A stretch of 64,000 bases of DNA. Origin: Gordonia zhenghanii. Lineage in GTDB: Bacteria; Actinomycetota; Actinomycetes; Mycobacteriales; Mycobacteriaceae. Below, piece by piece: positions 11,301 to 22,250 of the stretch (its first letter is position 1; each line of letters starts with the position of its first letter). Under the pieces are notes generated by a model. It ran no database searches. It had not been told where the DNA came from and saw only the letters and a list, made by a program, of their open reading frames with translations. The position numbers and the translations under genes were made by a program. The DNA lies in contig NZ_JAKKOQ010000001.1 of NCBI RefSeq assembly GCF_021738965.1, positions 124,001 to 188,000 on the forward strand, in the 5' to 3' direction.

Positions 11301-13297
11301 ACCATGCGGGCTCCGACCGCCAGCGGCCAGAACAGCTCCCACACCGATACGTCGAACGTGAACGGAGTCTTGTACATCACCGCATCGCTCGCAGCGAGCG
11401 GGTAGTGCTCGTCAGTCCAGGCCAACCGGTTGATCACCGCATCGTGCGGCACCTCGACGCCCTTCGGCGTGCCCGTCGAACCGGAAGTGAAGATGACGTA
11501 TGCCGGTGCGTTGGGCGCGAGCGGCGCGGTCTCGACAGGATCGAGTCCGGTCGCGTCGTCGCGCTCGAAATACGCAGCGTCGAACACCAGTCTCGCGTCT
11601 GCGGCGTCGGTGACGAGATCTCGCCGGTCCTGCGGGTGAGACGGGTCGACCGGAACATACGCGGCGCCGACCGTGAGGACGGCGTAGACCGCGGCGAGTT
11701 GGCCGAACCCACGGACCATCGAGACGATCACCCTGTCTCCGGCACGCACCCCGTCTCGGACCAGCCGCGCCGCATGAGTCCGACGCACCACGTCGAACTC
11801 GGCGTACGTCCACGTCTCGTCCCCGAAGGTCAGTGCATTCGCATCCGGGTGTTCGCGAACCTGCCGTTCGAATCCGTCGAGCAGGTGCGCCCCGAAGGCG
11901 GAGTAGTCGCGCACCGCACCGCGCTCCGCGGACTGGATCGACGAGTGATCCGCAGCGGTCCGCAAGTCCACCGTTCCGAGCGGCTGCTCGGGATCGTCGA
12001 GCAGACGCTCGAAGAACTCGAGGAACCGTTCGACATGGATGTCGAGTTCGTGCTGGGTATACAGGTGTGGGTTGCCGTGTAGATCTACGAAGACCGGCGC
12101 GTTCGGGCTCGCCTGATAGAAGTTGACCCGCAGGTCTTCGAGGATTCCCGATGCCAGGATGTGGTACTCGACTTCAGCGCCCGCGATCTCGATCGGACGG
12201 TCGAAGAACACCATGTTCACGATCGGGCCGAACGAAGCGGTCGCGGCGTCACGCAAGCCGGCGTCGAGGCGAATGTCCTCGAACCGGTACCGCTGATGGC
12301 GCAGCACACCGGTGAGTTCGAGTTGAATCTGGGCAACCAACTCGGGGAACGTCAGGCCACTCGGCCGAGTCGCCCTGACTGGCAGCATGTTCGACACCAT
12401 GCCGCCGGCCCGCTTCACCTTCGCGGTGGCGCGTCCCGTCACCGGAACACTGAGAACTACCTCGTCGGCATCTGTCATTCGCGACAAGTACACGGAGAAT
12501 CCGGATGTCAAGAGCGCAGGCAGCGAACTGCCCATCGCAGACGCGAGTGACGCCAGTCCGCGTTGGAATTCGTCGGTGAGCCGACGTCCAGCAACCAAGT
12601 TCTCGGGCGACAAGGGCGCCGTCGCCGCGTGCTGGGCGAGCGTCACTCGCTCGGGCAGATCCGCAGCGCGCTCCGCCCAGTGTTCGCGATCCCGTTCCCG
12701 ACGCGTCCCCGAGCTGTACGCGGCGTCGTCCGCCACGAGCTCGGCCAAGTCGGCATGAGGTTTGGCTGCGACGTCGTTCCCGGCCAAAGCAGCGTTGTAG
12801 CGGTCGACCAGCCAGAGGACGTTGTTGAGGGCGGCTACGCCGTCCATCAGAAGGTGATGCCCGCGGAGGTACCAGAACACCCGATCGTCGGCGACGCGCA
12901 GCAGTCCCGCACGCGCCAGCGGCACACCTGCGAGGAGGTCCACCGTCCGTCGGTAGTCAGCGTTCATCCATTCATGGGCAGCCGCCACCGGGTCGTCGTG
13001 GCTGCGGAGATCGACGTGCTCAAGAGTGAACGGCAGCGAGAAATCGATGGTCTGCATCAACTCGCCGTCGTTCGCGACGAGTCGAGTGAACGCACTCTGA
13101 AGTTCTCGGGCGCCGTCGTGATGTATCGAGTCGAACAAGTCCACGTCAAGGCGCCGATCGATGTCGCGGATGTCGAGGTACTGGGCGACGTTCACCGAGT
13201 AATCCGGCGACATGTTCTCGGCGAACCACATGCCGCGCTGGGCGGCGGTCAACGGCAGCCATTGCTGCTCGTCGGATCCGCTGCTCAACTCACTCAT
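5351..13297 (-). CDS. Non-ribosomal peptide synthetase, first subunit (C-A-T-C-A-T-C)
   Basis: 2648 residues. Domains: C1 about 12-445 (HHLLMDG 147-153), A1 470-950 ([10 protein letters not shown] 604-613, GKTDRR near 945), carrier GGNS 995-998, C2 1053-1495 (HHIAADG 1182-1188), A2 1515-1990 ([10 protein letters not shown] 1654-1663), carrier GGNS 2033-2036, C3 2090-2535 (HHITADG 2221-2227), then a 90-residue tail resembling the start of an adenylation domain ([20 protein letters not shown]). C1 resembles the starter domain of EntF, including a [10 protein letters not shown] segment. The A1 pocket aligns to D-V-W-H-F-S-L-V-D-K, the serine code. The A2 pocket (about D-A-F-V-L-V-L-I-W) is unassigned. 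No epimerase or thioesterase domain is present. It is first of two NRPS genes, downstream of an ABC exporter. An aryl- or acyl-capped serine peptide, perhaps a siderophore, is inference. Confidence 0.95.
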   Translation of the reverse strand: MSELSSGSDEQQWLPLTAAQRGMWFAENMSPDYSVNVAQYLDIRDIDRRLDVDLFDSIHHDGARELQSAFTRLVANDGELMQTIDFSLPFTLEHVDLRSHDDPVAAAHEWMNADYRRTVDLLAGVPLARAGLLRVADDRVFWYLRGHHLLMDGVAALNNVLWLVDRYNAALAGNDVAAKPHADLAELVADDAAYSSGTRRERDREHWAERAADLPERVTLAQHAATAPLSPENLVAGRRLTDEFQRGLASLASAMGSSLPALLTSGFSVYLSRMTDADEVVLSVPVTGRATAKVKRAGGMVSNMLPVRATRPSGLTFPELVAQIQLELTGVLRHQRYRFEDIRLDAGLRDAATASFGPIVNMVFFDRPIEIAGAEVEYHILASGILEDLRVNFYQASPNAPVFVDLHGNPHLYTQHELDIHVERFLEFFERLLDDPEQPLGTVDLRTAADHSSIQSAERGAVRDYSAFGAHLLDGFERQVREHPDANALTFGDETWTYAEFDVVRRTHAARLVRDGVRAGDRVIVSMVRGFGQLAAVYAVLTVGAAYVPVDPSHPQDRRDLVTDAADARLVFDAAYFERDDATGLDPVETAPLAPNAPAYVIFTSGSTGTPKGVEVPHDAVINRLAWTDEHYPLAASDAVMYKTPFTFDVSVWELFWPLAVGARMVIARPDGHRDPGYLRELMEVENVTVVHFVPSMLDVYLDDRAGRQAGEDLFPSGLRRVFTSGEALTGNAADRLLLDAPDVDLVNLYGPTEAAVDVTEHRVRFGETMPPIGSPVPNTRALVLDDRLTPVPPGAPGELYLAGIQLAHGYVGRPSLTGERFVAAVGDDVPGARMYRTGDLVRWSIDGELEYLGRTDFQVKIRGQRVELGEVESVLVDHQSVDGAVAMVRDDLAAVPTLVAYVRAAAPQPDEPELLAWSRRRLPSHMVPSAIIVLDDFPINSSGKTDRRALPVPEMHSAEYDAPQSEIEVQLAGIIAELVGVDQVGRRDNLFELGGNSLVAARLVTRARDGLGLDLRLADVFDATDLAELAAGAAHADHDSQSPLVHVSPRPDRIPLSTAQSRLWLVNQIDPSASTYNMPGAVRLGTDVDVAALTAAVRDVVDRHEILRTTFDALDDGRQVQTVGDVDSMADAIDLTPIRADDAQTAVDRIAASGFDLTVEAPFRCRLVLESREHILVVVVHHIAADGYSLIPLIADLTAAYTKRKSGQAPAKNPEALQYADYALWQHEHLSGEGSETVTADLSFWRSELDGLPELLPLPTDRPRPAVASGRGAYVDLVADPVLTGGVRDLAKASGVTTFSVIHAAVALVLSRCSGTTDVAVGVAVDGRRDDRLAQLVGMFIDTVVLRTAVSDGASLTELLADAHRTRARAMAHATVPFERVVEELAPARSAAHTPLFQVGLTMLADTTSALRDDSTGFKLVDARVPSAKYDLSVTVIESDDHLDFEISYATDLFDESTAAWFGRAVLRVLDQFTGSAPETPVGRLDIVSRESLAGLTAAPTPAASPVVLGDLWDLHGSQNPGEIRDSKRALTRAEFDAAANRLARELLGRGVQTGDVVAVGAGRGVPAVIGMVAITKAGAAFVNVDPNLPDERRVEILEDSGAVLGVGTEACGGIDWLSVDAPRVVERSAAPIADDELTRSPRVDDIAYLIYTSGSTGKPKATVVSHRGLANMAANQQSVLGLDETSRVLQVAAPSFDASIFEITMALCSGAGLVVTAPDVFAGDELVEVINEHRVTHTVMTPSVMAGLDPDALPDLGTLVSVGEACPPELAERWAGAGRDFFNLYGPTESTIWATASGPLAVGEEVTIGDPVEGVGALVLGAGLRPVPVGVPGELYLTGDQLALGYLGRPDLTAARFVAAPFGESGARMYRTGDRVMSLPGGGLRYLGRTDFQLKIRGMRVEPGEVDGALTTHRAVAAALTVGMPGPVGDTVLVSYVTPRGAATIDPTEIRSYAMDLLPGHMVPHTVVPVENFVTNTVGKIDRSSLPAVDFDAGHDFVAPRNDSERLVAEVFATELGVDRVSVTESFFETGGNSLSAVGVAARLTKLRGRRIALRDIFENPTATALASFLTTAPIAADVPALVSRPRPDVVPLSEVQRGMWLLNSADPESSAYNIAFALRVSGALNVDMFKAAVGDLIERQESLRAVYPMISGEPMSRLTSAAEVMSALELDPVDVEGQSIDAVAAVMDRGFDLTAEAPVRIGLLRVSADEYLIVFVMHHITADGSSIRPLAEDFLTAAAARSAGRAPAWAPLQIQYADFAMWQQEWLAAEDSEGTTERDRQLEYWRRRLSGAPDLLALPTDRPRPPTPSYDGSEVVFEISAELTGRLEALAQARGTTLFVVVHSAFAVLLSRMSGSSDVVVGIPFAGRNEPAVADLVGMFVNSLALRTSVASGESFAALIDRVRVEDMDDMAHADVSFESVVQTVDAPRTRSYNPVFQAMLWFQNLEFPKVEIDGLAIRAVPDALTSAKVDLQLAVYPNDPTVLGDRAAGAPMRAGFVYATELFDEITIERYAERFVQILQSVVDDPEVLVADISIATQADRLADADTVAEEVVPLPTLIDGAATAAPEAVAFSYGGASVTFGSLSATVTAMAAVLPDADSALVSALMGLAPDLGTAGADGLGDVLQQVRDTAGVHAKTSPYVRD

Positions 13298-13481
13298 TAC
13301 CGTTCGTGCCTTTCACTCGTGCGCTGGTGCACTGCCGTCCGTCCGACGACGTCGGACACGTTGTCCACGGATTCGATTCCGCGGCCCGCTCACTACTTCA
13401 TCGAGACCCTCCTCTAACAGCCTCCCATTCTCCGGCCCTGCGTATACCGACTGTTGCCTGACCGGCACCGACCATAGCCGT
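13298..13481 (-). promoter_or_regulatory. NRPS leader between permease and NRPS genes, with SD-led two-codon frame
   Basis: This 184-base gap has no conventional gene. On the minus strand a strong Shine-Dalgarno (AGAGGAGGG, 13407-13415) lies five bases before ATG-AAG-TAG (13401-13393), a two-codon frame. Closer to the NRPS there is a small hairpin, GTCCGAC-gtc-GTCGGAC. The NRPS ATG itself has only a distant AAAGG. This could be a translated leader or the relic of an older start; nothing shows that it acts. Confidence 0.3.
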
Positions 13482-14315
13482 TCACCTGCTCGTCGCCGCT
13501 TTCCGGTAACCGACGAGCGCAGGGTAGATACTTGCCCCTACAAAGATCGCCGCCCATATCGCCACCTTGATCAGATTCATCGTGATCGGCCCGCCGGCAG
13601 CAAGCGAGCGCATCAGATCGATCCCGGGTGTCATCGGTTGATTGGCAACGATCGGTTGCAGCCAACCCGGGTATGCGTCGATCGGGGAGAAGCCCGAATT
13701 GAAGAACATGAGCACGTTCATCAGCAGCCCCAGGTATTGGACAAGCGGCGCGCCCGCAGGCGAGTTGACTGCAATCGCGAGCACGAACACCGCGTACGCG
13801 GACCCGAACACCACAGGCACAGCGATCAGCGCGATCGCCGCAGGGACTCCCTCTGAAAACCGGAAACCCATCGCTGAGCCAACAGCCAACAGGATTAAAG
13901 TCACGACCAGGATGCGCACGGTCTCGGCGAGCACCCGCGAGGTGAGATCTGCCGCGCGGTTGATCGGAAGGACGTACAAGCGCGCCAACAATCCAGTCGA
14001 GCGCTCTTTGTTCAACCTGATCGCCGACACCATGGACCCGCCCATCGCGCCCACTAAGATCATCAGCGGAACGGTCCCGTACAAGCTGTCCTGTCCGGTC
14101 GCGTCGCCGACGGCATCGCCGAGAACCACCTTGATCAGCACAAGCGACACGGCCGGGATGATCAGCGACTGGAGCACGGTCGGCACATTTCGGACGTAGA
14201 CGAGCAACTGCCGCCATGCGAGGACCCGACTGTTCGCCAGCCAAGTGCGTAGCGAGCCCTCTCCGTGCGTGCGCTCGGCCTGGAGATCAGCGGCGTGCAC
14301 CGCGTCGACGCTCAT
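13482..14315 (-). CDS. ABC-2 type permease
   Basis: 277 residues: a hydrophilic N-terminus of about 45 residues, then about six hydrophobic membrane segments in the ABC-2 permease (DrrB-like) arrangement, with FFNSGFSPIDAYPGWLQPIVANQPMTP in the late loop typical of the family. It probably forms the membrane channel of an exporter with the next permease and the ATPase. Its start overlaps the stop of the upstream permease by 4 bases, so it is translationally coupled. It precedes the NRPS genes in the same direction, which suggests export of the peptide product or its precursor. Confidence 0.9.
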   Translation of the reverse strand: MSVDAVHAADLQAERTHGEGSLRTWLANSRVLAWRQLLVYVRNVPTVLQSLIIPAVSLVLIKVVLGDAVGDATGQDSLYGTVPLMILVGAMGGSMVSAIRLNKERSTGLLARLYVLPINRAADLTSRVLAETVRILVVTLILLAVGSAMGFRFSEGVPAAIALIAVPVVFGSAYAVFVLAIAVNSPAGAPLVQYLGLLMNVLMFFNSGFSPIDAYPGWLQPIVANQPMTPGIDLMRSLAAGGPITMNLIKVAIWAAIFVGASIYPALVGYRKAATSR

Positions 14316-15127
14316 ACTCGCGCCTTCCTGCTACCGACGACGATCAGATACGCGGCAAGCGCTGCGAGGCCGAGACACCAGTACACAGTCGGTGCGGCAA
14401 CCGACCACGTCATCGACTGCGACGAGTCCGCGGCCCGCATCACCTCGACGAACTGAGAAATCGGCTGGTTTCGCGCGAAGCCCCGAATCCAATCGGGAAA
14501 GCGTTCCTCCGGGACGAAGCCCGTCGACACCATGCCGAGAATCATCGTCGGCAGTCCCAGCATCTGACTCGTGGCCTCCGGCGTGCCCGCGACCAGTCCG
14601 ACGCCGTCGGCGACTAGAGCGAGCAGCACCCCGATGGCCAGCGGGATCGCGAACAGGAGCGCTGTCCCACCGACACCACCGTCCGGTCGCCATCCGATCA
14701 CAACCGATGCGACCGCTCCGCAGATCAATGACACCAAAAGCAGCACGATGTTCGTGCCGAGCCGAGCCGACAGCGGCACCCACCCCGCCATCGGCAGGAC
14801 GCGGAACCTCGTATTGATGCCGCGACTCACGTCGAACGCCGACCGCATCGCAGCCGACGTCGCGGTGAAACTCATCGCTTGCAACAGGATGATCGGCATC
14901 AAGAACTGCCCGTAGTCCATACCCGGTGCCGAGTCCATGACCTTGCGCAGCGGAAGGTAGAAACAGACCGCGAGGAACACCGGCGCGATGAACGCGAAGA
15001 GAAACTCGCCGTTGCGCAGGACCTTCAGCAGTCCGCGTGAGGTCAGCGTCCACCACTGTCTGGCAGTGCGCACCCCTGCGGACACTGCGACAGTATCGAG
15101 CGGACGAATTCCCGAATCGACCGTCAC
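14312..15127 (-). CDS. ABC-2 type permease
   Basis: 271 residues with about six membrane segments; a second DrrB-like permease, related to the adjacent one (shared VPEERFPDWIRGFARNQPISQFVEVMR-type loop; compare IDAYPGWLQPIVANQPMTPGIDLMR in the neighbour). Two different permeases with one ATPase suggest a heterodimeric channel. It overlaps the ATPase gene by 4 bases (ATGA) upstream and the other permease by 4 bases downstream. The substrate is inferred from the neighbouring NRPS genes. Confidence 0.9.
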   Translation of the reverse strand: MTVDSGIRPLDTVAVSAGVRTARQWWTLTSRGLLKVLRNGEFLFAFIAPVFLAVCFYLPLRKVMDSAPGMDYGQFLMPIILLQAMSFTATSAAMRSAFDVSRGINTRFRVLPMAGWVPLSARLGTNIVLLLVSLICGAVASVVIGWRPDGGVGGTALLFAIPLAIGVLLALVADGVGLVAGTPEATSQMLGLPTMILGMVSTGFVPEERFPDWIRGFARNQPISQFVEVMRAADSSQSMTWSVAAPTVYWCLGLAALAAYLIVVGSRKARV

Positions 15128-16833
15128 TGGTCACCGTCGCGGGTGGGCAGCGCGGACTTCACCTGGTCCCCGAGCGAGTCGCCGTCGTGCTCGATCAGCG
15201 TCACCTTGCTGTCGTCCTTCGGCTTCTCGGTCAACGAGAGGAACACCTCGTCCAGCGACGGACGACGCAGCGCGATGTCGGCGAGCGGGATCTTGGCCGC
15301 CTCGGTACGACGCATCACCTCGGCCAAGGTCTCCGGCCCGTTGGGGGCAGGCACCGAGACCGTCAATACATCGAGATTGGTGTCGTCGGCCGCCTCGTCG
15401 CCGATCAGGTCCCGCAACCGGGCACGCAGCCGGGGCAGATACGCCGGATGGGCAGGCGTGACTTCGCAGTACGCCGCCCCCGTGGCCGCCTTCAGTTCGC
15501 TCGACGTGCCCTCGGCGATCACGCGGCCCGAATCGATCACGACGATGTTGTCCGAGAGGACGTCGGCCTCTTCGAGGTACTGCGTAGTCAGCAGGATCGT
15601 CACGCCGTCGTCGCGGAGTTTGTCGACCAGGTTCCAGACGTCCTGACGACTCCGCGGGTCCAATCCCGTGGTGGGCTCGTCGAGGAACACCACTTCCGGC
15701 GACGTGACGAGGCCGCACGCGATGTCGATACGACGACGCATGCCGCCCGAGTACTGACCGACACGCTTCCCCGCGGCCTCCACGAGGGAGAAGTCCTCGA
15801 GCAGTTCGTCGGCGCGCGCCGCAGCCTTCTTCTTCGGGAGCCCCAACAGTCGACCGAATAGGATCAGGTTCTCCCGACCGGTGAGCGACTCGTCGAGAGC
15901 CGCGAACTGGCCGGTCAACATGATCGAGGTCCGCACCCCCGCCGGGTTCTCGACGACATCGTGACCCGCGACCACAGCGCTCCCCTTGTCAGGGGGCAGC
16001 AACGTGCACAACATGTTGACCGTCGTGGTCTTGCCCGCGCCGTTCGGCCCGAGCAGCGCGACGATCGTCCCCTTGGGTACTCGGAAGCTCACGTCGTCGA
16101 CGGCGACGAAATCGCCGAATGTCTTACGCAGATGGCTCGCCACAATCGCGGGCTCGGCTCCGGGCTCGGGTTCGAGATCCTTCTGCGAGATCGCCTCGAA
16201 CGCCACAGTGCTCGCCGCAGCCAGTCGCTGCTCATGCTCCGACACGAACGGCACAGGCTGCTCAACCTCGTCCGGCACCTCCGTTGGAGCGAGATTCTCC
16301 GTCTCGGCCGGCGTCTGGGGTGCGGGTGCGGGTGCCATGACGTCCCACGCGGCGTGACGTGGTCCACGCGGCGCATGGGTCGGGGTGTACCGGGTGTCCT
16401 GTGGCAGCCGATGGCTGCGTGTAGCGGCGCCGCCGCTGCTCAGCCCCTCGGGGGCACTGCCGCGATCGTCGGAATCCCCACGCCACCGGCCGAACCGGCG
16501 GGTCGGCGACGAATCGTCGGAAATCTGCTCTTCCGACCGAGACGGAGGGGGCGGGCGGTTGTCGGTGGCCTGAGTATCACCGCTACCCGCATCACGCGCA
16601 GACCGCGATCCGACGGCACGCTGCGCCGGGTTCTCTCCACTGCCAGGACCGCCGTCCACCGGAGCTCGATCGTGCGGAGCGGACGACAGATCGTTCCGCC
16701 ACGCGCGGAGTTCGCGGAGGACCGGATCGTCGTCCGGCACCCACGGCATCGTGTCCTGGAGAGGGTCAGCCTCAGTCCCACGTCCCGGAGTCCGACCACC
16801 GGCATCGGCGGCACTTCCGGCAGGGTCTGGCAT
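15124..16833 (-). CDS. ABC transporter ATP-binding protein (DrrA-like) with long N-terminal extension
   Basis: 569 residues from the ATG at 16833, chosen because AAGGAGGGGG ends about eight bases before it; a TTG at 16875 in frame is less likely. Residues 227-450 are a DrrA-type nucleotide-binding domain: Walker A GPNGAGKTT (262-270), signature YSGGMRRR, Walker B VFLDEPTTGLD, H-loop region TTQYLEEAD. It is followed by the DrrA C-terminal domain (RRPSLDEVFLSLT). The first 226 residues are proline-, arginine- and serine-rich, with no recognised domain. Usual family members are about 320 residues. It powers the two permeases encoded downstream and is the first gene of the exporter-NRPS operon. 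Confidence 0.93.
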   Translation of the reverse strand: MPDPAGSAADAGGRTPGRGTEADPLQDTMPWVPDDDPVLRELRAWRNDLSSAPHDRAPVDGGPGSGENPAQRAVGSRSARDAGSGDTQATDNRPPPPSRSEEQISDDSSPTRRFGRWRGDSDDRGSAPEGLSSGGAATRSHRLPQDTRYTPTHAPRGPRHAAWDVMAPAPAPQTPAETENLAPTEVPDEVEQPVPFVSEHEQRLAAASTVAFEAISQKDLEPEPGAEPAIVASHLRKTFGDFVAVDDVSFRVPKGTIVALLGPNGAGKTTTVNMLCTLLPPDKGSAVVAGHDVVENPAGVRTSIMLTGQFAALDESLTGRENLILFGRLLGLPKKKAAARADELLEDFSLVEAAGKRVGQYSGGMRRRIDIACGLVTSPEVVFLDEPTTGLDPRSRQDVWNLVDKLRDDGVTILLTTQYLEEADVLSDNIVVIDSGRVIAEGTSSELKAATGAAYCEVTPAHPAYLPRLRARLRDLIGDEAADDTNLDVLTVSVPAPNGPETLAEVMRRTEAAKIPLADIALRRPSLDEVFLSLTEKPKDDSKVTLIEHDGDSLGDQVKSALPTRDGDQ

Positions 16834-17202
16834 GTGACGATCCCCCTCCTTCGCTCTACTACGTTCAGCGGACAAGATTTACTACCCTATGACTATCGCC
16901 GACAACGTCAAGCCTGTTTCACGATTCGCCCACTTCAGAGCCGGACCGTGACGCGACTTCCCGAATCGACCTATCCTTCTAGAATTTCAATTCTATTGCT
17001 ATGCTTCACATTTCGGGCATATTCACGTCAGACTAAGCCCATCACATCAGCCGAGATTCACGCATCCACGATGTTATCTGACACAACTCGAGATGCATTC
17101 GCCGACATTCACGTGGCGTGATGTCGATCAATCGATCGACATTTTGCGCGGAATGGACGGTATTGAAACTCTCATCACATATGGCCGGGCCACCGTGCCA
17201 GC
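16834..17202. promoter_or_regulatory. AT-rich gap upstream of exporter-NRPS operon
   Basis: About 370 bases without a gene, clearly richer in A and T than its surroundings (about 16880-17110). It lies upstream of the minus-strand ABC-NRPS operon and downstream of the ribosomal operon terminator, so it should hold the ABC-NRPS promoter; I could not fix the boxes. A palindrome AGAATT-TC-AATTCT sits at 16981-16994. No clear iron box (TTAGGTTAGGCTAACC-like) was found. Confidence 0.45.
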
Positions 17203-17250
17203 ACAACGAAGATCGCCCCTCCCGAACCCGGGAGGGGCGATCTTCGTTGT
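17203..17250 (-). terminator. Terminator of the S10 ribosomal operon
   Basis: A perfect 22-bp stem closes on the four-base loop AACC (left arm 17203-17224, right arm 17229-17250). It lies 41 bases past the rpsQ stop codon on the minus strand. There is no run of T after the stem, as is common in actinobacteria. It insulates the highly expressed ribosomal operon from the exporter-NRPS operon in the same orientation. Confidence 0.9.
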
Positions 17251-17290
17251 CTAACCGTCAGGCGACGAAATGCCTACTAGACCTACAGGT

Positions 17291-17572
17291 CTACTTGGCC
17301 TTCTCGAGCACCGTGACCAGACGCCAGCGCTTGGTCGCCGACATCGGTCGGGTCTCCATGATGCGAACGCGGTCGCCGACGCCGGCGGTCTCGTTCTCAT
17401 CGTGCGCCTTGACCTTACTGGTGCGGCGGATGATCTTGCCGTAGAGCGGGTGGCTCTTACGATCTTCCAGCTCGACCGTGATGGTCTTGGTCATCTTGTC
17501 ACTGACGACGTAGCCGATCCGCTCTTTGCGGCGGCCGCGCTCTTCGACGTTCACGTTCTGGTCCTCACTCAT
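17291..17572 (-). CDS. rpsQ: 30S ribosomal protein S17
   Basis: 93 residues, usual length with a short actinobacterial N-terminal extension. [31 protein letters not shown] and the [22 protein letters not shown] segment are family hallmarks. It binds 16S rRNA early in small-subunit assembly. It overlaps rpmC by 4 bases (ATGA) and is the last gene of the operon here; the spc operon does not follow. Confidence 0.98.
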   Translation of the reverse strand: MSEDQNVNVEERGRRKERIGYVVSDKMTKTITVELEDRKSHPLYGKIIRRTSKVKAHDENETAGVGDRVRIMETRPMSATKRWRLVTVLEKAK

Positions 17573-17802
17573 GCGTCTTCACCTTCCGGTCCGGACGCCA
17601 GGCCCAGCTCGCGCTCACGCATCACGGTGTAGACGCGAGCGATCTCACGACGCACGGTGCGCAGGCGACGGTTGTTGTCGAGCTGGCCGGTAGCCATCTG
17701 GAAGCGAAGGTTGAACAACTCTTCCTTCGACTCCTTGAGGCGGTCGACCAGATCGGTGTCACTGAGCTCGCGGAGCTCAGATGCAGCGATTCCGAGTGCC
17801 AT
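17569..17802 (-). CDS. rpmC: 50S ribosomal protein L29
   Basis: 77 residues. [35 protein letters not shown] followed by [21 protein letters not shown] is the L29 helical hairpin. It sits near the peptide exit tunnel. The start codon overlaps the rplP stop codon as TGATG, which implies coupled translation. Confidence 0.98.
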   Translation of the reverse strand: MALGIAASELRELSDTDLVDRLKESKEELFNLRFQMATGQLDNNRRLRTVRREIARVYTVMRERELGLASGPEGEDA

Positions 17803-18218
17803 CAGAACTGCTCCTCTCTGGTCACGATCCGGGTCTTCATGGGGAGCTTGTGCTGTGCGCGGCGCAGAGCCTCGCGAGCGGTCTCCTCATTGGGGTACGA
17901 CATCTCGAACAGCACGCGGCCCGGCTTCACCGGGGCCACCCACCACTCGGGCGAACCCTTACCGGAACCCATGCGGGTCTCGGCAGGCTTCTTCGTGATC
18001 GGGCGGTCCGGGAAGATGTTGATCCAGACCTTGCCGCCACGCTTGATGTGGCGGTTGATCGCGATACGAGCGGACTCGATCTGTCGGTTGGTGATGTAAG
18101 CACCCTCCAGGGCCTGGATACCGTAGTCGCCGAAGCTGACCTTGGTTCCGCCCGACGCCTGACCCTTCAGGCTGGGGTGGTGCTGCTTGCGGTGCTTGAC
18201 CCGACGAGGGATCAACAT
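17802..18218 (-). CDS. rplP: 50S ribosomal protein L16
   Basis: 138 residues, the full family length, starting [15 protein letters not shown] and containing [16 protein letters not shown] and [24 protein letters not shown]. It helps order the A-site and peptidyl-transferase region of the large subunit. It is three bases from rpsC. Confidence 0.98.
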   Translation of the reverse strand: MLIPRRVKHRKQHHPSLKGQASGGTKVSFGDYGIQALEGAYITNRQIESARIAINRHIKRGGKVWINIFPDRPITKKPAETRMGSGKGSPEWWVAPVKPGRVLFEMSYPNEETAREALRRAQHKLPMKTRIVTREEQF

Positions 18219-18221
18219 GGG

Positions 18222-19037
<816 letters not shown>

Positions 19038-19448
19038 TCAGGCTCCCTTCTTCTTCTGCTGGCGCGAACGAGCACGTCCGCCGTTCTCCGCTGCAGCTGC
19101 AACGACCACGGTGATGTGGCTGGTGCGCTTGCGGATGCGGAACGCACGTCCCTGTGCACGCGGCTGAAAGCGCTTCAGGGTCGGTCCCTCGTTGGCGTAA
19201 GCCTCCGAGACCACCAGGGTGCGACGATCCTGCCCCTGGTTGTTCTCCGCGTTGGCGATCGCACTGGCGAGCACCTTGTACACGGGCTCGCTGGCCGACT
19301 GCGGAGCGAACCGCAGAATGTCCAGAGCCTCGTCCACGTTCTTGCCGCGGACCAGGTCGAGGACTCGGCGAGCCTTCATCGGGGTGACGCGAACGAACTT
19401 CGCTGTCGCCTTAGCGGTCTGCACTGCGTTGTCAGTATCAGTAGTCAT
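19038..19448 (-). CDS. rplV: 50S ribosomal protein L22
   Basis: 136 residues. [33 protein letters not shown] and the tunnel-lining beta-hairpin region [28 protein letters not shown] identify it. The hairpin lines the exit tunnel where macrolides bind. The tail [17 protein letters not shown] is basic and low in complexity. It lies three bases upstream of rpsC and follows rpsS. Confidence 0.98.
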   Translation of the reverse strand: MTTDTDNAVQTAKATAKFVRVTPMKARRVLDLVRGKNVDEALDILRFAPQSASEPVYKVLASAIANAENNQGQDRRTLVVSEAYANEGPTLKRFQPRAQGRAFRIRKRTSHITVVVAAAAENGGRARSRQQKKKGA

Positions 19449-19450
19449 GG

Positions 19451-19732
19451 TTACCGGCGCTTCGCTTTCCGGTCATCCTTGATGTGACCCTTGAAGGTTC
19501 GGGTGGGAGCGAACTCACCGAGCTTGTGCCCCACCATGGAATCCGACACGAACACCGGCACGTGCTTACGACCGTCGTGGACGGCGAACGTGTGGCCGAT
19601 GAAGTCAGGTGTGATAGTCGAGCGGCGCGACCAGGTCTTGATGACCTGCTTCGTGCCCTTCTCGTTCTGAACATCCACCTTCTTCAGGAGGTGGTCGTCG
19701 ACGAACGGGCCTTTCTTCAGGCTGCGTGGCAT
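19451..19732 (-). CDS. rpsS: 30S ribosomal protein S19
   Basis: 93 residues, starting [19 protein letters not shown], with [46 protein letters not shown] typical of S19. It forms a complex with S13 in the head of the 30S subunit. An AGGAGG-type ribosome binding site precedes it on the minus strand (19739-19746). Confidence 0.98.
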   Translation of the reverse strand: MPRSLKKGPFVDDHLLKKVDVQNEKGTKQVIKTWSRRSTITPDFIGHTFAVHDGRKHVPVFVSDSMVGHKLGEFAPTRTFKGHIKDDRKAKRR

Positions 19733-19748
19733 TTTTTACCTCCTCCTA

Positions 19749-20585
19749 TTATCGCTTGTTCTTGCCGGTACGACGGCGGCGGACAATCAGCTTGTCGCTG
19801 GGCTTGTTCTTGCGGGTACGGCCTTCCGGCTGTCCCCACGGGCTGACCGGGTGGCGACCACCGGAGGTCTTGCCCTCGCCACCACCGTGCGGGTGGTCCA
19901 CCGGGTTCATGACGACACCACGGACGGTCGGGCGCTTGCCCTTCCAGCGCATGCGGCCGGCCTTGCCCCAGTTGATGTTGCTCTGCTCGGCGTTGCCGAC
20001 CTCGCCGACGGTGCCGCGGCAGCGGACGTCGACGCGACGGATCTCGCCGGAAGGCATACGCAGCGAGGCGTAGGGGCCTTCCTTGCCGAGAAGCTGGATC
20101 GACGCACCGGCCGAGCGTGCCATCTTGGCGCCACCGCCCGGACGCAGCTCCACGTTGTGGATCTGGGTACCGGTCGGGATGTTGCGCAGCGGCAGGTTGT
20201 TGCCCGGCTTGATGTCGGCGTTCGGACCCGACTCGACGATGTCGCCCTGCTTCAGGTTCTTCGGCGCGATGATGTAGCGCTTCTCGCCGTCGACGTAGTG
20301 GAGCAGTGCGATCCGAGCCGTACGGTTCGGGTCGTACTCGATGTGAGCGACCTTGGCGTTGATGCCGTCCTTGTCGTTACGACGGAAGTCGATCAGACGG
20401 TAGGCACGCTTGTGGCCGCCACCCTTGTGACGAGTGGTGATGCGACCGTGAGCGTTACGGCCACCAGTGGAAGACAGCGGGCGAACCAGCGACTTCTCGG
20501 GGTGCGAACGCGTGACCTCGGAGAAGTCGGCACCGCTCGAGCCGCGGCGACCCGGGGTCGTCGGCTTGTACTTACGAATTGCCAT
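19749..20585 (-). CDS. rplB: 50S ribosomal protein L2
   Basis: 278 residues, full length. [21 protein letters not shown], the RNA-binding core and [30 protein letters not shown] near the C-terminus (with the conserved functional His) are diagnostic. It is needed for subunit association and peptidyl transfer. Confidence 0.99.
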   Translation of the reverse strand: MAIRKYKPTTPGRRGSSGADFSEVTRSHPEKSLVRPLSSTGGRNAHGRITTRHKGGGHKRAYRLIDFRRNDKDGINAKVAHIEYDPNRTARIALLHYVDGEKRYIIAPKNLKQGDIVESGPNADIKPGNNLPLRNIPTGTQIHNVELRPGGGAKMARSAGASIQLLGKEGPYASLRMPSGEIRRVDVRCRGTVGEVGNAEQSNINWGKAGRMRWKGKRPTVRGVVMNPVDHPHGGGEGKTSGGRHPVSPWGQPEGRTRKNKPSDKLIVRRRRTGKNKR

Positions 20586-20616
20586 GAGTGTTAGTCCCTA
20601 TCCTTCTCGCGGGCGG

Positions 20617-20922
20617 TCAGCTGACCGCTCCCCCGAAGATCTCGATGGGCTTGCTGTCAGCGGACAGCGTCACGATGGCGCGCTTGGTGTCCTTGCGCTT
20701 GCCGTAGCCGAAGCGAGTGCGCTTGCGCTTGCCCTGTCGGTTCGCGGTGTTGACGCTGGAGACCTTGACGTCGAAGATCGCTTCGATCGCGATCTTGATC
20801 TGGGTCTTGTTCGAATCCGGGTGCACCAGGAAGGTGTACACGTTGTCTTCGATCAGCCCGTAGGCCTTCTCCGAGATCACCGGCGCCAGGATGATGTCAC
20901 GCGGATCTGCGTGCGTAGCCAT
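20617..20922 (-). CDS. rplW: 50S ribosomal protein L23
   Basis: 101 residues. [57 protein letters not shown] is the L23 fold. It docks trigger factor and the signal recognition particle at the exit tunnel. It is two bases from rplD upstream; 31 bases separate it from rplB. Confidence 0.98.
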   Translation of the reverse strand: MATHADPRDIILAPVISEKAYGLIEDNVYTFLVHPDSNKTQIKIAIEAIFDVKVSSVNTANRQGKRKRTRFGYGKRKDTKRAIVTLSADSKPIEIFGGAVS

Positions 20923-20924
20923 TC

Positions 20925-21581
20925 CTAGGCCTCCTTCTTGTTCAGCTCGATGAAGGCGTTCAGAGTCTCGACGCTGAACACGACCTCATCGGAGTCGAGA
21001 ATGTCGTACGTGTTGAGCTGGTCGGTCGTGATGCCCAGCACGTTCGGCAGGTTCGCGATGGACTTCCAGCCGGCTGCGTCTTCACGCGAGAGGACGACCA
21101 GGAACTTGCGACGCTCGCTGAGCAGCTCCAGGAACTTGCGAGCGGCCTTCGTCGACGGCGTCTGGCCTGCGACGATCTCGGTCACGACGTGGATGCGCTC
21201 GTTACGAGCACGATCCGACAGGGCGCCACGCAGAGCGGCGACCTTCATCTTCTTGTTGACCTTCTGCGAGTAGTCACGCGGCTGCGGACCGTGGACGGTG
21301 CCACCGCCGACGAACTGCGGTGCGCGGGTCGAACCCTGACGGGCGCGACCGGTGCCCTTCTGGCGGTACGGCTTTGCGCCACCGCCGGCCACATGTCCGC
21401 GCGTCTTGGTCGCGTGCGTGCCCTGACGGCCTGCGGCCTGCTGGGCGATGACGACCTGGTGCATCAGCGCGATGTTCGCGGTCTTGTCGAACAGCTCAGC
21501 CGGCAGGTCGACGGTTCCGTTGACGGAGCCGTCGGCCGCGCGGACGTCGAGCGTCAGCTTGGTTGCGGTTTCGGTGCTCAC
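20925..21581 (-). CDS. rplD: 50S ribosomal protein L4
   Basis: 218 residues. The [53 protein letters not shown] loop reaches into the exit tunnel. In E. coli L4 represses its own operon; nothing in this sequence shows whether that applies here. It overlaps rplC by 4 bases. Confidence 0.98.
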   Translation of the reverse strand: MSTETATKLTLDVRAADGSVNGTVDLPAELFDKTANIALMHQVVIAQQAAGRQGTHATKTRGHVAGGGAKPYRQKGTGRARQGSTRAPQFVGGGTVHGPQPRDYSQKVNKKMKVAALRGALSDRARNERIHVVTEIVAGQTPSTKAARKFLELLSERRKFLVVLSREDAAGWKSIANLPNVLGITTDQLNTYDILDSDEVVFSVETLNAFIELNKKEA

Positions 21582-22234
21582 TTCTTGCCACCCTTCACTG
21601 CCTCGCGGACCACCACGACGCCGCCCTTGCGGCCGGGGATCGCGCCCTTGATCAACAGGAGACCGGCGTCGGCGTCGACCTTGTGAACCGTGAGGTTCTG
21701 CGTGGTCACCCTGTCGTTGCCCATACGGCCTGCCATGCGCATGCCCTTGAACACGCGGCCCGGAGTCGCACAGCCGCCGATGGAACCCGGCGAACGGTGG
21801 ACGCGGTGCGTGCCGTGGGTTGCGCTCAGACCGGCGAAGCCGTGACGCTTCATGACGCCGGCGAAGCCCTTGCCCTTAGAGGTGCCGGTCACGTCGACCT
21901 TGACACCGTCTTCGAACAGGTCGGCGCCGAGCTCCTGGCCGATCTCGAACTCTGCGACGTCCTGGACGCGCAGTTCGGTGAGATGGCGGCGGGGAGTGAC
22001 TCCGGCCTTGGCGTACTGGCCGGCGACCGGCTTGTTCACCTTGCGGGGGTCGATGGCACCGTAGGCGAGCTGGACTGCCGTGTAGCCGTCGCGCTCCTGA
22101 GTGCGGAGCTGGGTGACGACATTGGAGCCGGTCGCGATAACGGTCACCGGAACGACCCGGTTGTCCTCGTCAAAGACCTGGGTCATGCCGAGCTTGGTGC
22201 CCAGGATGCCCTTGGTTGCATTCTGCTTGCTCAT
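21578..22234 (-). CDS. rplC: 50S ribosomal protein L3
   Basis: 218 residues, starting with [26 protein letters not shown]. It has the long basic loop [56 protein letters not shown] that approaches the peptidyl-transferase centre. It lies 16 bases downstream of rpsJ. Confidence 0.98.
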   Translation of the reverse strand: MSKQNATKGILGTKLGMTQVFDEDNRVVPVTVIATGSNVVTQLRTQERDGYTAVQLAYGAIDPRKVNKPVAGQYAKAGVTPRRHLTELRVQDVAEFEIGQELGADLFEDGVKVDVTGTSKGKGFAGVMKRHGFAGLSATHGTHRVHRSPGSIGGCATPGRVFKGMRMAGRMGNDRVTTQNLTVHKVDADAGLLLIKGAIPGRKGGVVVVREAVKGGKK

Positions 22235-22250
22235 TTAATCCAATCCTCCG

